Assembly (NCBI RefSeq): GCF_003473485.1
Contig: NC_053049.1
Span: 28,913,292 to 28,977,291 of the forward strand
Source of the DNA: Medicago truncatula
Lineage: Eukaryota > Streptophyta > Magnoliopsida > Fabales > Fabaceae
Direction: 5' to 3'
Length of the DNA: 64,000 nucleotides
Program-made: the position numbers and the translations under genes
Part shown: positions 35,861 to 47,668 of the stretch, one piece after another
Position numbering within the stretch: position 1 is the first letter of the stretch
Layout: each line of letters begins with the position of its first letter
Notes under the pieces: generated by a model
The model's input: the letters and a program-made list of their open reading frames with translations, nothing else
The model's database searches: none
What the model was told of the DNA's origin: nothing

Positions 35861-38757
35861 TCACTGTTTCTTTTGTTCGCTACTGTATTCAACTTCAGCG
35901 TTCTTTAATGCTTTCAACTTTCTGTATCCTATATCAGTTCCAAATATCCTATTATAATGGACAAAAATATCACATATCATTGTCAGTTTAGCAAGCAGGA
36001 TATCCAATTTATAAACCAACGTTACTAGGAAATAGATTACCAGTCATCGCGCATTCACGCTGCTGATCTACACAGTATGATTTTGATCTGACAGTTTATG
36101 TTTTGACTTCATTTTTGGATATGTTTTGTAAAGTCAAAATACAAACCGTCAGATTAAGATCAGGAAGGCTGAGATCACGTGACTGCGAATATGAGGTTAT
36201 AACAACAGCAGGGCGTCCAGTCCAATGTTGCTTAGCTCATCTTATTAAGAGGAATATGATAAAAAAAAAAAAACTTACCGGTCCATGTATGTAAAGGTTG
36301 ATGAATAGTTTCCAGACTTAGTGTACAACAAACGATGATGATAGTCATGAAAATCGGATCTGAAAATGGATATATAAATTTTAACAACAGAGAAATAAAC
36401 AAAATAACCGAAACTAAAAGGTTGATGTCAAGTAAAGGAAAGGGAACATGAAACTCACCCTCCATAAAGTGGTAAGAAGTTTGAGGGGCTCCATGGGAAA
36501 TGATAACCACAATGTGCCTCAACTGTCTCAAGGACTCTAAGAACCATCCATAGCCAAAGAGTAATCAAGTGAGGACCAGTGATAGCAGGACCAACAATGG
36601 TCGCAAATCCAAGGAATAGTATCTCAGCAGGATGAGCGTATTCAGAAGTCAGTCCAAATGGTGTGGCATACCTTCACAACATAGTTAAACAATAAACACC
36701 TTTGAGCTTCGAGAAAAACCCAAAACCACTTCACAGCTAATTGATAATTGTAGAACATGTATAAAACTTACTCGTGGTGAACACTATGTACATGTTTGTA
36801 CAACCATTTTGTGTGCAGTATCCTATGTCCCCAGTAGAATACAAAATCCTCCAAAATGAAGTAAAATATTATCTGCGTTAAAACTACTCTCCTGCGAAAT
36901 CGAAAGCAAGTCTTGCTAAGCAATCTTCATGGAAAGATGTATTCTAAATGTTTATAGGAAAAGTTCCCATCATGAAACTCATAAGCGAACTAGTGTTCTA
37001 AAGAAACCTGAAAGTACCAGGACGGCAGAGGAAGGCTACTTTGCATGCCCATGTATTTGAAAACAGGATATGAAAAAATCATCACAGGTAGATTGACTCC
37101 AAAATGATACACCAATAAGCGAATAATACATCTCTCCTCAGATTCACGGCTGTTAGTTTTTGCCTACATGAAAGTGAGAATTAGCAATCTAATCTTACAT
37201 ATTGATCATACTATACTCATAGTATGATGATACTATGCTCTAAATTGATGGATGACTGGAAAAAAAATTAAGCTACAGGAGCAATACTCATATATAATAT
37301 ATGCTGGTGTAGGAAAAGGACCAAGAGAGATGGGAATGATGACCAACACACCAGATCTCAAACACAAGCAGAAACAGGATGCACGAGTTCAAAATATTGC
37401 TATATAACATTTTATATAAAATTGGTTGCTACGTTGATGTAAATAAATTGATATGTTTTGCAGGATTACAAAAACATCTATTACTGTTTAAAAAGGAAAA
37501 TCCACTATAATTTTCGCTTTTAAATACCATGACACATCGTTTAAAATCGTTTTAGTAAAACACAGAAGACAAGGAAAAGTTGAATGATTGATATCAAGTA
37601 AATGGAATTGCTCTAATGATTATAAAAGCATGACGATAAGTGTGTCCTTCAAACATGCCACAAGTCCTTTAAAAGGAAATATGGGGAAGAAAACATAAAG
37701 TGGCTAATCCAGTATTGTCAAATAACTGCTATAGCATAGCGTAATTTGAGCAAATCGCTATCGTTCAACAATAGGATATTTAATACTAAGTGTTGTCAAA
37801 TACCTGCGCTATATCATTGTAGCATAGTGGAATTTGAACAAACCGTTATTTTCCAAAATCTATGATTGACATCCCTAACTTAATCTAGATTGAAATACAA
37901 AAATAACAATAATAAAGTTTAAGAAGGCAATGAAATTGAAAATGGGTAAACCTGAATTTTGTACTTTGAGAGCCATCCTGCCCTCTCAAGCCAAATAAAT
38001 GGAAGCCCGGATAAAAAGAAAACACTTTCATGCAGAAAGAAACTCCCCAAACATGCCAATTGAAAGTCACTGAAATTTGTGATCAAGTACTGCACCAAAA
38101 AACCAAAAAGAAACAGATAATTATATATCTAACTAAAATTTGAGTACAAAAACGAACAAACATCATTTTTATTCTAACATAAATAGCCAATTCAATTCTA
38201 AGTTTCTAACCAATGCTGTCAATTAATTGTATGCATGTACAAATTGTTGTTAAATATTGGCACTATTAATGACATATATGATTGCATTGAATTATCTTAT
38301 TTTCTCAAATTATTATCGGTGTGGCGTGTGTGTGTCGTGTTTGGTGTCCGTGTTTGTGCTTCATAAACCATTATTTTCTATGATTTGCGCTTAACATGAC
38401 TGATTTTAACTCAGGTACTCTTCAACCAAACAATCTACTGGAATATATATACAAAAGAACATGCAAGAAAACAGGGAATAATCAAAGAAATGGAAAATGA
38501 ATTTAGTGAAAATTGGTATCAAGTGAATCTGCTTAATTCGTCTGCAGAATTTGGACAAGAATGAAGTGAAAATCAGAATAATAAAATAATCCAATTCCAT
38601 TACATCAAAATGAATAATCAAGAAAAAACAGAGAATAATAATAACAATAAGTAAGATTGTTTATGATAAAAATAAAATGCATGTAATAATTTGGAAATAA
38701 GGAAGAGAGTAGAGAAAACGAACGAACCTGCCAAGCAGATTCGATGATGAACGCCAT
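35861..38757 (-). CDS. SMO2: Sterol C-4 methyl oxidase, SMO2 type (7 exons)
   Basis: Membrane di-iron oxygenase of the ER that removes the second C-4 methyl group of plant sterols (4-alpha-methylsterol oxidation). Exons: 38757-38728, 38089-37952, 37163-37018, 36891-36772, 36671-36459, 36359-36279, 35948-35861, total 271 residues, all borders GT-AG and phases consistent. The three histidine clusters are seen: HRILH (127-131), HSVHH (140-144) and HDYHH (near 220-224), with HCGYHFPWS between. Hydrophobic segments include LACLGSFFLHESVFFLSGLP (about 20-40) and the exon 5 stretch ILFLGFATIVGPAITGPHLI. Exon 3 must end at 37018 inside a Trp codon; reading through to the next GT would break the frame. 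It matches my recollection of Arabidopsis SMO2 closely. Length is normal. Confidence 0.94.
37716..37880. repeat. 'GCTATAGC' type repeat in SMO2 intron 2
   Basis: TTGTCAAATAACTGCTATAG, TAATTTGAGCAAATCGCTAT and TTGACATCCCTAAC resemble the repeat blocks in PRIN2 intron 2 and in the LSM12 intron. Confidence 0.65.
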
Positions 38758-38988
38758 AGCGAGAGCAGAGGAGAGAAAAGGAACGGTTGAAGTGCCACTG
38801 CCAAGTCACACTGAGTTCCAGATCGATAGACACTGTTCTATTGTATTTATAATAAATCTATGATTTTTGATCAAAAATAATGATAATATCTCGATTTAGT
38901 TCATATGCAATTTAACTTTTTGAAGAAAAATATTCTGCAAAATTAAAATTTAGAGTATTTCATATTTTATTTAGTTTACTTTTTTTTG

Positions 38989-39113
38989 TCAAGTAGTTTA
39001 GTAGTTAAAGTTTACTCAATTTAATTCTGGAGAAATGGAATGTTTGAGATTTGAACCCCAACCCCCTGCATATAAAATGCAATATTCCTACCAACTAAGT
39101 TAAACTCACAGAG
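38989..39113 (-). mobile_element. tRNA-derived SINE-like copy, minus strand
   Basis: On the minus strand: GTGAGTTTAACTTAGTTGG, GGTAGGAATATTGCATTTTA, then a B-box-like GGGGTTCAAATCTC and a tail ending TACTACTAAACTACTTGACA. It is the diverged mate of the copy at 39485-39608. Confidence 0.65.
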
Positions 39114-39484
39114 ATTATTTAATTTACTTTCTTTTTCTATGTATTCAACTTTTGTAAAAAAAATTTGTTGACCTATTTCTCTTTTTGTAAAAAGGACCGA
39201 GAGGAGTATAAGCTATCAGCTATATGTTATTTTTATCAAAATGAGCCTAAATTTATTTGATACGGTTCGCATGCAAAGAATGATTATGCATTCATCTTTT
39301 TAATGCTGCCTTTAAATATATGAGGTTTTCGATTCAGTCCCTCTAAAAAACTACTTCAATTTTTAGTCTAAAAAAACATTTATTATCATTTTTTTTTTCA
39401 TATATTTAAGTCAATTTTATATTTTTAAATAAAATTTTCCAGTAATGTTTAAAGTATCATTAGAATATCTCTAAAAAAAAAATT

Positions 39485-39608
39485 CCGTGTGATTAGCTCA
39501 ATTGGTAGGGACATTGCATAATATATGTAGGTGTGAGGGTTTGAACCTTAGACACCCCACTTCTCCGCATTTAATAGTTGTAAGCTCAGCCACTAGGCTA
39601 CTTGACGA
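39485..39608 (+). mobile_element. tRNA-derived SINE-like copy, plus strand
   Basis: GTGTGATTAGCTCAATTGGT is an A-box-like start and GGGTTTGAACCTTAG a B-box-like block. CACCCCACTTCTCCGCATTT and CAGCCACTAGGCTACTTGAC follow. It cannot be a working tRNA because no acceptor or anticodon stem forms. I recall this unit as common in Medicago-type genomes. Confidence 0.7.
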
Positions 39609-40867
39609 AAAGAATACCTCTACATTTTTTTATGAGTCATGAATTAAATATGAATTTTTTATGTTTTTGAAGATAAAAATTCATATTTTTGATTCATGTT
39701 TCATTAAAAAAAAAATTGGAAGAGATTCTTACAATATTCTAGATATTGATAAAAAAATTCATTCTAAAATATAAATGGTATACATGAGTTGACTTAAAAA
39801 TGAGATAAAAATGACGACTCAAAATTAGGACAAGGACAATAAATCAATTTTTTTTTTTTTATAATGACTAAAACGAAAAATTTATATATTTACAAAAATA
39901 AAAACATATTTAACCCAAACTTTTTTACATAGACAATGTATAAAATTAAATAACATTAACCAAAAGTTGATGGGGATTAATATGGGTGGTCATGATTTGT
40001 CCACATTTCAGAATTTTTTTAAAAAAATGAATACGGCGTATTTTAGTCATGATTAGTTATTTTTTCGGGTGCTATGCTTAAATGATTAGATGTGAATGTG
40101 ATACACAGATTTTTCTTTTATGATAGATGTGATGATGGTGATAATGCAAATGAGAATCTCTATTTATAGCGCTTTCACCCGTCAAATTATGGTGTTTTAT
40201 GATGTAATGTAATCTCGTAAGAGCAAAAGGGGATTGCGTAAAAGTTAGCAGGGCCAATCAAATGGCTTGTAGTGAGTCATCGTTTTAACTCTTTTAATCC
40301 GAAACGTCACCGTCATGGAATTTTTTTCCTATAAAAAGAGAGATCAGAAATTGTAATTATAGTATGATTATATCTTTTTTTTTATAATAAATATAATATT
40401 ATCTTTTGTTTGTGAAAAAAAATTAAAATAAAAGTAATTTTGATACAAATTATTTAAAAATTATTTTTAGAAGACTTTTAAGAAAAAGTATAAATCAAGG
40501 ATGAAAAAACATTCAAGTTGAAAATTATTCTGCATGTTAAAACAATATTTTTAGTTAATATGGTCAAAAAGACATTTGTTAAAAAAAAAGAAGGTCAAAA
40601 GACATGGACATCATAAATTATAGTTTTTTCTCTTTTATTTTTTTACAAAAGCAAAAATGATATTCATTTATTCAAATTAATGTAATACATCATATATAAT
40701 AACATGATTAACATTGCTAAAAACGTAAATGGTGAATCTGTAAATAAACTCACAACGCCTAAGTTAATTATAACGACAAAATACCTACAAATAATATGAT
40801 AAAATCTAAATCACCAGAATACACATGCATTCAGATGCACAACGTTGACGCCCAAATCATTGATTGA

Positions 40868-40991
40868 ATATGCGATTAACTAAACTTGATCTTTCAATAG
40901 GAACAAAACGAACACTACAACAAGACGTGATATGTGATTAACTAAATTTGATCTTTCAATAGGAACCAAACGAACACTGCAACAAGACATG
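40868..40991. repeat. 62-bp tandem duplication
   Basis: Two adjacent copies begin ATATGCGATTAACTAAACTT and ATATGTGATTAACTAAATTT and each contains CTTTCAATAGGAAC and ACAACAAGAC-like ends. Confidence 0.85.
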
Positions 40992-41949
40992 AAGTCAAAC
41001 AACGTTGCACAAGACGATGAACAACATAACGTCGCACTTGGACAACAAAATCACAAAAAACTTGATATATGTGAAAATCACTTATTTAGATTGAAAAGAA
41101 GGAAAAAAATTCAGATGGATGATTCTAGGTCAAAAAATGACCTAAAATCACTCATTCCTCGTGAATGAAAGAGAAGGTGAAGTTTTCTTTCTCTTCTATT
41201 GAAAATACTTTTCTTCAACATCTAATAAAAATAATTCTTAAATATAAAAATTATTTTTTAACAAAATTATTTTAAAAAAAGAGTTTGCTCAAACATAAAA
41301 AAAAAACTAAAACAAACAAGCCCGTAATAGCTTTTAAACAAATACGTTATTAAAAATAATATGTTAACAAAAAAGATGTCAACTTTTTTAAAAAATTATT
41401 AGTTTTCAACATTTTTTTATTTGTTTGACAATTTTTTGGACCTACCAAAATTACCAAACGACTTATCTATTAAGAGATAGACAACTTTTCGATTAAACAT
41501 CATATCAAACTCTAAATTTATATCTAGTTCACAAAAGGAAGGTATAGGAAAGAAAGACAAAGAAAAAGAGTAGAAAACAACATTTGATGGTCTTTCATAT
41601 AAGAATGGTTGGAAAAAATCATATGAAACAAATGTATCCCTCAATTTAATTTAATAAGAAATTAACGGCCAAAATTAAAAACGACAATAGTTTCACGAAC
41701 TTTTAATTATGGACATTGTTTTCCTACTAGAAGAAATGAAGGGATAAGATTGTTCAATATATCCCAAAAAAAAAAAAAGAATGTTCAATATTATTTTCTC
41801 TGTGTTAGTTCTGGTCTAGTTTGTAAAAGAATTCAATCAAAAGTCATAAATGATCAGAAAATGGGAATAAGCCATGCAAATCCATTTGAACGAGACAACT
41901 TTGTAGCTCTGTTATGTTTTTTACAAGTTTATCAATGATTAAGCTTAAG

Positions 41950-42750
41950 ACATAATCACCACGAACGTTCTGGTGAGAATAAATGGAGCAAGGAGTGAAG
42001 AAACCAAGGAGTCAGCAACTTCCTACCTCACATCCGGGGCTATGAGCTCCGCATCACAATAATACAATGGGAAAAAGGATATCGCTATTGTCTATCTCAC
42101 ATCGCGAGATAGAGCAATAAGGTCAAAAGGAAATGCTCTCTTCCTACCTAGCATCGCGAGGATTAGGCGCACATCGCAAACCAATTTCCCTAAAACTTAG
42201 GGAAATAGGCGCCTATAAATACTATACCCATAGGTCGATAAAAAAAACACCTTCTAACGAGCAAACAAAGGTAGAAATGCGATTTCTGAAGGATTGGAGC
42301 CAATGAATCATCAACGGGTGATCCTTTTCTCATGCTATTTTATTCATATGTATTTAGAAGCTATAAGTATCTAATCATCTCTAGGTTATGTCATGTAGAG
42401 GAACTTCCTTGTAATTAGTTGTGCATTTAACTTTAAATGATTATCTGAATATTAAGTCGATTACTTTGTTATTTCACTTGGTTAATCCATTCTTAATGCT
42501 TTTTATATGACCATGAGTAATAACCCTAACTATATTCTATAAATCGATTATTAGGTGACAATGAAGACTAACCCTTGCCTTGACCTAGTTTAACCATTCA
42601 ATAGTTGGTTAGATTTAAACATAAACTAATAATAATTGTTACTCACTTTGGCGTTCTTAAACCTTCGATCGGTTAGGGCTCCGATCTAAGACATTATGGA
42701 GTAGTAACCGTTGAAGAGAGTTAGCGACAAAGATATTGGCCTAGTAGTAG
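41950..42750 (+). mobile_element. Possible retrotransposon LTR fragment
   Basis: The GC content rises and repeated CATCGCGAG blocks appear near 42100-42180. A strong TATA-like CCTATAAATACTATACCC lies near 42213-42230 and transcript-like sequence follows. No ORF, no clear TG...CA ends and no duplication were found, so this is a guess from composition and promoter-like layout. Confidence 0.3.
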
Positions 42751-43411
42751 TGTAGTACTATATTCAGAGTTTGTAGTTACTTTTTTTTTTTTTTTTTTTT
42801 TAAGGAAGAGTTTGTAGTTACTTAAAACCAATCACTTCGCCAATTTTACACATCCTAATTACAATTGACATTTTTTAGTAGAATTTTCAAAATCCATGCG
42901 GTTACAAGCTTTATAAATATTACTATTCAACAACAGTTTAGTAAACTTGATAAATTACCCACCAATACCACTTATACTACGTTCCAAATTGTGGAAGTAG
43001 TACCACTTATACTCTTTTCCATTTTCTTTATTAATAAAATTCTTTGCAATTAAAAAAAAATTATAAATTATTTTTCTCAAATTACTATCGATGTCAATGT
43101 CGTATCCGGGGTGCCTAACAGGTTTCTGTTTATCCCATAATTTGTATCTTATCTTTGCCAAGTGATGTGCAGCCAAGAAGTAAACGAAGAGAGGTAAATT
43201 ACTAGAAAAGAAATAAAAGTAATTTAAATCACAGAAATAACTATGATATTCTTCAATAAACAAGCATCTACAACTACAACATGATATTGTATTCAATATG
43301 ACAACATTCTTGTGAAAAAATGACAATATTCATATTGCTACATTAAGAATGAAGAAAATTGTGTTTCTTCAAATTGAACATCACCATCCAAGTTCTAAGA
43401 GCATGGTCTAA

Positions 43412-46400
43412 TTACACAGAAGGGAAAAACTTGTTTAGATTGAAAGGAAGAGAGTAAAATTCTTCACTCCTTGTATCTGTCTTGAACGAACGGAACTTGT
43501 CCCACCAATGCATTCCTCTATCTTTACGTGTTTGATTATCTTTCTTGTGCAACGTTACGTCCAAGAACATTGCCAATAAACTAGCAACAAATGCTTCTGA
43601 TGCAAATGGGACATTGATCATGTCATTGAACTGTCAAAAGGAACAAATTTTTGTCAAGGATCCACTTTTCTATAGAATTTGAATCTCTAGTTGAAAGGTC
43701 ACTCTTAAGTTTCTGAGTTATTCTTTGTTTACATCGGTATCTATATTGCATCAAAGTTAAAGGAGAAAGATGAATACCCATCTTGCGCGGGTGTGTACCG
43801 GACCATAGCTTTTAAATGCAGTGTACTCATTGAAATATTGTGGTATAGAGAATCCCATGAAAATAGAGAAGCCTAAGATGAATTTTGTTCTAAAGCTGTT
43901 TAAATTGCAAAATTGAAGGAAGCTAAGACCTGCAGAACCTGTGTAGTGTCAACATAAAAAAGAAAAAGAAAAAGAAAAAAGTAAGCAAATAATACTTTGA
44001 ATGAAATATCAATATTAAATACTCCAACTTCTTTAAATTGATAATACATACCCACATAGGCAAAGAAAAGGCAATATAAAGCTGCAACTATTGGTGCTGG
44101 AATTGAAGCAAAAACAGCTCCGAATTTTCCTACATATATATTATGATCCATAACAAATTTTTAGGTTCATGTCCAACAAGAAACATCAAACAAAGCACAC
44201 TAGAACTGTCGTTTATGTGGTTACTTGCACTTCAGACTGAAATTGTGTTTGTTATCCGATGTGTAAGTCTCACTATTATGGTTACTTTCAATCACTTCCA
44301 TTTTTATTTTTGTTTTTAGCGGTGTTGATGTGTCGGTGTTTCATAGATATCTGGCATTAAAATCTTACCAAGAATTGAGAAAAATATCATGAATCCAGCT
44401 GATATTTGAACAACCCTGCGGCTACCTACACGCGTCAAAGCTAAGAGTCCTGCATTCTCTCTGAAGAAAAACCAATATTATGTTACATAGAATTCCTACA
44501 CTATTAGAAAGGAAAAAAAAAAAATCCATTACAGTCGCAGAAACATAGAAACTCCTAATGTGCGGCTGAAGTGAGAGTCAATTATTGATTTAAAATCTCG
44601 CAAATAACATGAAATTATCTAGAATTGAAATCTTACACAGAAACTGATGATCCATTCCCCGTCCCGAAGATTCCAGATAACATTATTCCCACTCCCTGAT
44701 ACATAAGAAATACAATTATAGATGATCATAAAAAAATTTAAACATTGAAAATGTGACAATATCTAAAGCAAGCAAAGTGAAAATAAAAAATGCATGGTTA
44801 GTGAAGGTGAGTCATAAGTTTTGTTTACCTGCCAACCTACACCTCTGCTAAGAACTGAAGGTGGAATTGGTGTTGCACTCGCATACCTTGACACAGCAAT
44901 GAAAGCACCCGTTGACTGTGGAACAAGAAATACTAAAGTATTAGATGCAATAAAGGCTTTGACTCGCATACACTGATAAGTGGACAGACGATCAGGTGTA
45001 GAAAACTGTATTAATTAAGCATAATAAAGTATAAACAAACTACAATAGACACTCAGCTCTCGGAGACAGTGTTCTTTTGTGTTTATCTGTTTTATATTTA
45101 GAGTTGAGTTTGTTGAAATTAACAAAGTCAATATACTAATGAGTAATCATAACTACATGAGCTTTTAGGTAGGGTATAAGTTCAGTGATTTTGCTCAACA
45201 AAGCATATATTAATTACCAAAATAACAATAAATATACCTCTACTAGAGCAACTAATGAAGCAGCCATCATAGCAAAAGTTTCGCCAGCATCAAATGTTGG
45301 AGCTCCCCATTGAAAGGGATAGGGGACTCTTATCCTGCAGAATGTATTTTGTAAGCGTCTGTTTGGAATAGCTTATCGGAGTTTATCTATTGGCATAAAC
45401 ACTTATAAGACAGTTTTAGAAAACTTATTAAAACAGTTTATAGATGAGAGCTTATGAAAACAGCTTATGACATGTCTATAAGCTAGTTTTAACTTATTTT
45501 CATAAGCTCTCTAGGATAGCTTATGAAAACAACTTACAACTCATATGAAAAACAACTTGAATTTATTTTATCTTTTATTACAAAAATTGCTTAGATGATA
45601 AGCGCTTAATTAATTTGTCTATCCAGACATGACCTAAGACATTAAGTAAATTGAAATCCCGTTGTTTTTTATCATTTAAGATTGTTCATGAAGACACCAA
45701 ATTTCCAGTGTCTTCAACTATGTTGATTGCAAAATACCGTTACCTAAAATAGATACCACATTTCTACATATCATCGGAAAAAACACAAGATGTCCTTACC
45801 AAGGAGCGCCGCCTATAATTCCGGCACGATCTGTCCTACACGTAATTTGTGTTTTAGGTGCTGAATTTTTATAAGCTCCACCAACAGTAAGAAGATAAGC
45901 ATAGAGCCACACAATCGCCACCGAGAATATAACTGCAAATCGATCAAAGATAGGCTTTTCTCCTTTCATCATGTGAGGAATGTACTGCAAAAACATGATG
46001 TTAGTAGATGAAAGGAAAACAAAGAACTAACAAAAATATATATAGATGAAATATGTCTCTCTTATAAAACTATTATTTAATATTATTACCTGTGAAAATA
46101 CTACTAGGATGATGATTTCTGGCAGTCCAATTTCCACGCATTTTGCAAGCTATAATTTTACAGCCACAATCAAAAGAGTGAGAATCACACATTATAATTA
46201 TAAAACATATGGCAAGAAAATAAGGATTAGTTCTTGTTGCAAATATGCATACCACAGGAAATCCAAATTCATACAGTCCAAAGCCTGAGAGAGCAACCAA
46301 TGGAACAGCAGAGAGAGGACTTAAGAACCTAAACATAGAGTTATTCATTAATATGATAATATGAGGCTAATAAAAAACAATCTTTAAGATTAAATTAACC

Positions 46401-47668
46401 AACATACATTTTTTTGAAATTATTTAAATTTCAAGGAAAAATTTGCCTATGTACTAAATTTGTGATGATGTTAAAGTAAAATGTGAGAAAGAGCAAAATG
46501 ATCAAGTGATTTAGATAGGACATGTTCAAGAACCTCACTACATTGCGCCAAAGTCCACTAAAGCCAAGAACAATTTGAAGTGTTGAAGCAACTATAAGGG
46601 CACCCTGTGTTCCCCTCATTATCTTCTCAAATTTCTGCATATTTGTCAATTAGACAACAATGATTACATAATAGAAAACAAAACAAAAATAAAAATGAAG
46701 ATATAATCAACTTAAATTTGCGAGAAACCAACCTCATGAGGATTCACAATGTCACTATATCTACCAGCCAAAATAATTGAAATAGTTGTTGGCACAAAAG
46801 TGTAGGATCCTCCAATAACCGCAGGTAGACGAGTTCCAAATGTTGTTTGGAAAAATGTGTTAATTCCAGCCACAAATAGTAGAGTCTGAATCACTTTTGC
46901 TTTCTCTTCCTATTGAAACATGATTGAACCTTCATTAGATTTATGAACCAAACAATAATATTAATAACCACTTGCTTCTTCCTTTTAGATTGATTCTAAG
47001 ACTTACATTTCCTCCTCCCATCTGAGGAACTAGAGAGCTTGGAATTAGAACAGTTGTACCAAGCATCACAAGGTAATGTTGAAAACCAAGTAGGATTGCC
47101 TCGGCTTCATTAACATATTAAAAATGTCAGTGCAATATATGATGAAGCATATCATATTATCAGTAATCATTAATAAAATGAGCAAACCTTCAATTTGCTT
47201 GCTGAACTAGTTAAGTTTAAAAATAGTTGCTAAACTATTCTCGATTAATGAAGTTAGCACGAGTTACTTTCAAAATAGAAGAAAAAAAGATAGTTCACGT
47301 ACTAAGTTGATAGATGGAGAATAGTTTAAAGACGATTTATTATATTTAATCACTTCCATTTTCTCAAATCGGTGTTTAGGTGTCAGTGCCTTGTATTTGG
47401 TGTCTATGCTTCATAGGTCTAGGGACCAAACCGAAAGTTTACTCTTGATGAAACCATGTAATGTTCCAAAAGATGTGACATGAGGAAGAAAGAGGCTCAA
47501 GTACTAGCCAAAAATTATACTCAAAATGGTTCCGATGAAAAAGTTAAGTAACTTACGCCATGGAGGAGGACTTGTAATGCAAAAAGAAACATTTGGTAAT
47601 TGATCTTTAACCGGATGTGGAAGAAGTTCATCTAGCTTTGGTTGTGGTGCAGCTCCACCTCCTGCCAT
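43412..47668 (-). CDS. NAT6: Nucleobase-ascorbate transporter, NAT6-like (14 exons)
   Basis: Plasma-membrane permease of the NAT/NCS2 family, importing purine and pyrimidine bases or related compounds with protons; plant substrates are partly unsettled. Exons: 47668-47557, 47104-47007, 46909-46733, 46634-46534, 46328-46253, 46149-46090, 45984-45800, 45334-45238, 44915-44829, 44697-44639, 44460-44369, 44129-44052, 43938-43778, 43630-43412, total 533 residues. It starts MAGGGAAPQPKLDELLPHP and has the usual hydrophobic cores (GFQHYLVMLGTTVLIPSSLV, GTRLPAVIGGSYTFVPTTIS). The NAT signature ENAGLLALTRVGSRR sits at about 352-366. The tail ends EEFYSLPFNLNKFFPSV. Exon 10 uses the GTGTAAG donor; the next GT would break the frame. 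The residue before ENAG is Leu where I recall Val. Intron 8 contains a MITE. Confidence 0.94.
45355..45634. mobile_element. Foldback MITE in NAT intron 8
   Basis: GCGTCTGTTTGGAATAGCTT at the left is mirrored by TATCCAGACATGACC at the right, with many AAGCTTAT/ATAAGCT-like words between. It resembles the MITE at 51401-51657. Confidence 0.7.

Larger units (their letters stand above)
38758..43411. other. Gene-free stretch between SMO2 and the NAT transporter
   Basis: Contains two tRNA-derived SINE-like copies, a 62-bp tandem duplication and a possible LTR fragment (listed separately). The remainder is AT-rich with no credible ORF; those at 41417-41644, 42865-43053 and 42955-43326 have no domain. 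Confidence 0.5.

Noticed and set aside
39485..39560. A third tRNA gene
   Set aside because: Only A- and B-box-like blocks are present; no acceptor or anticodon stem forms, so it is a SINE-like repeat.
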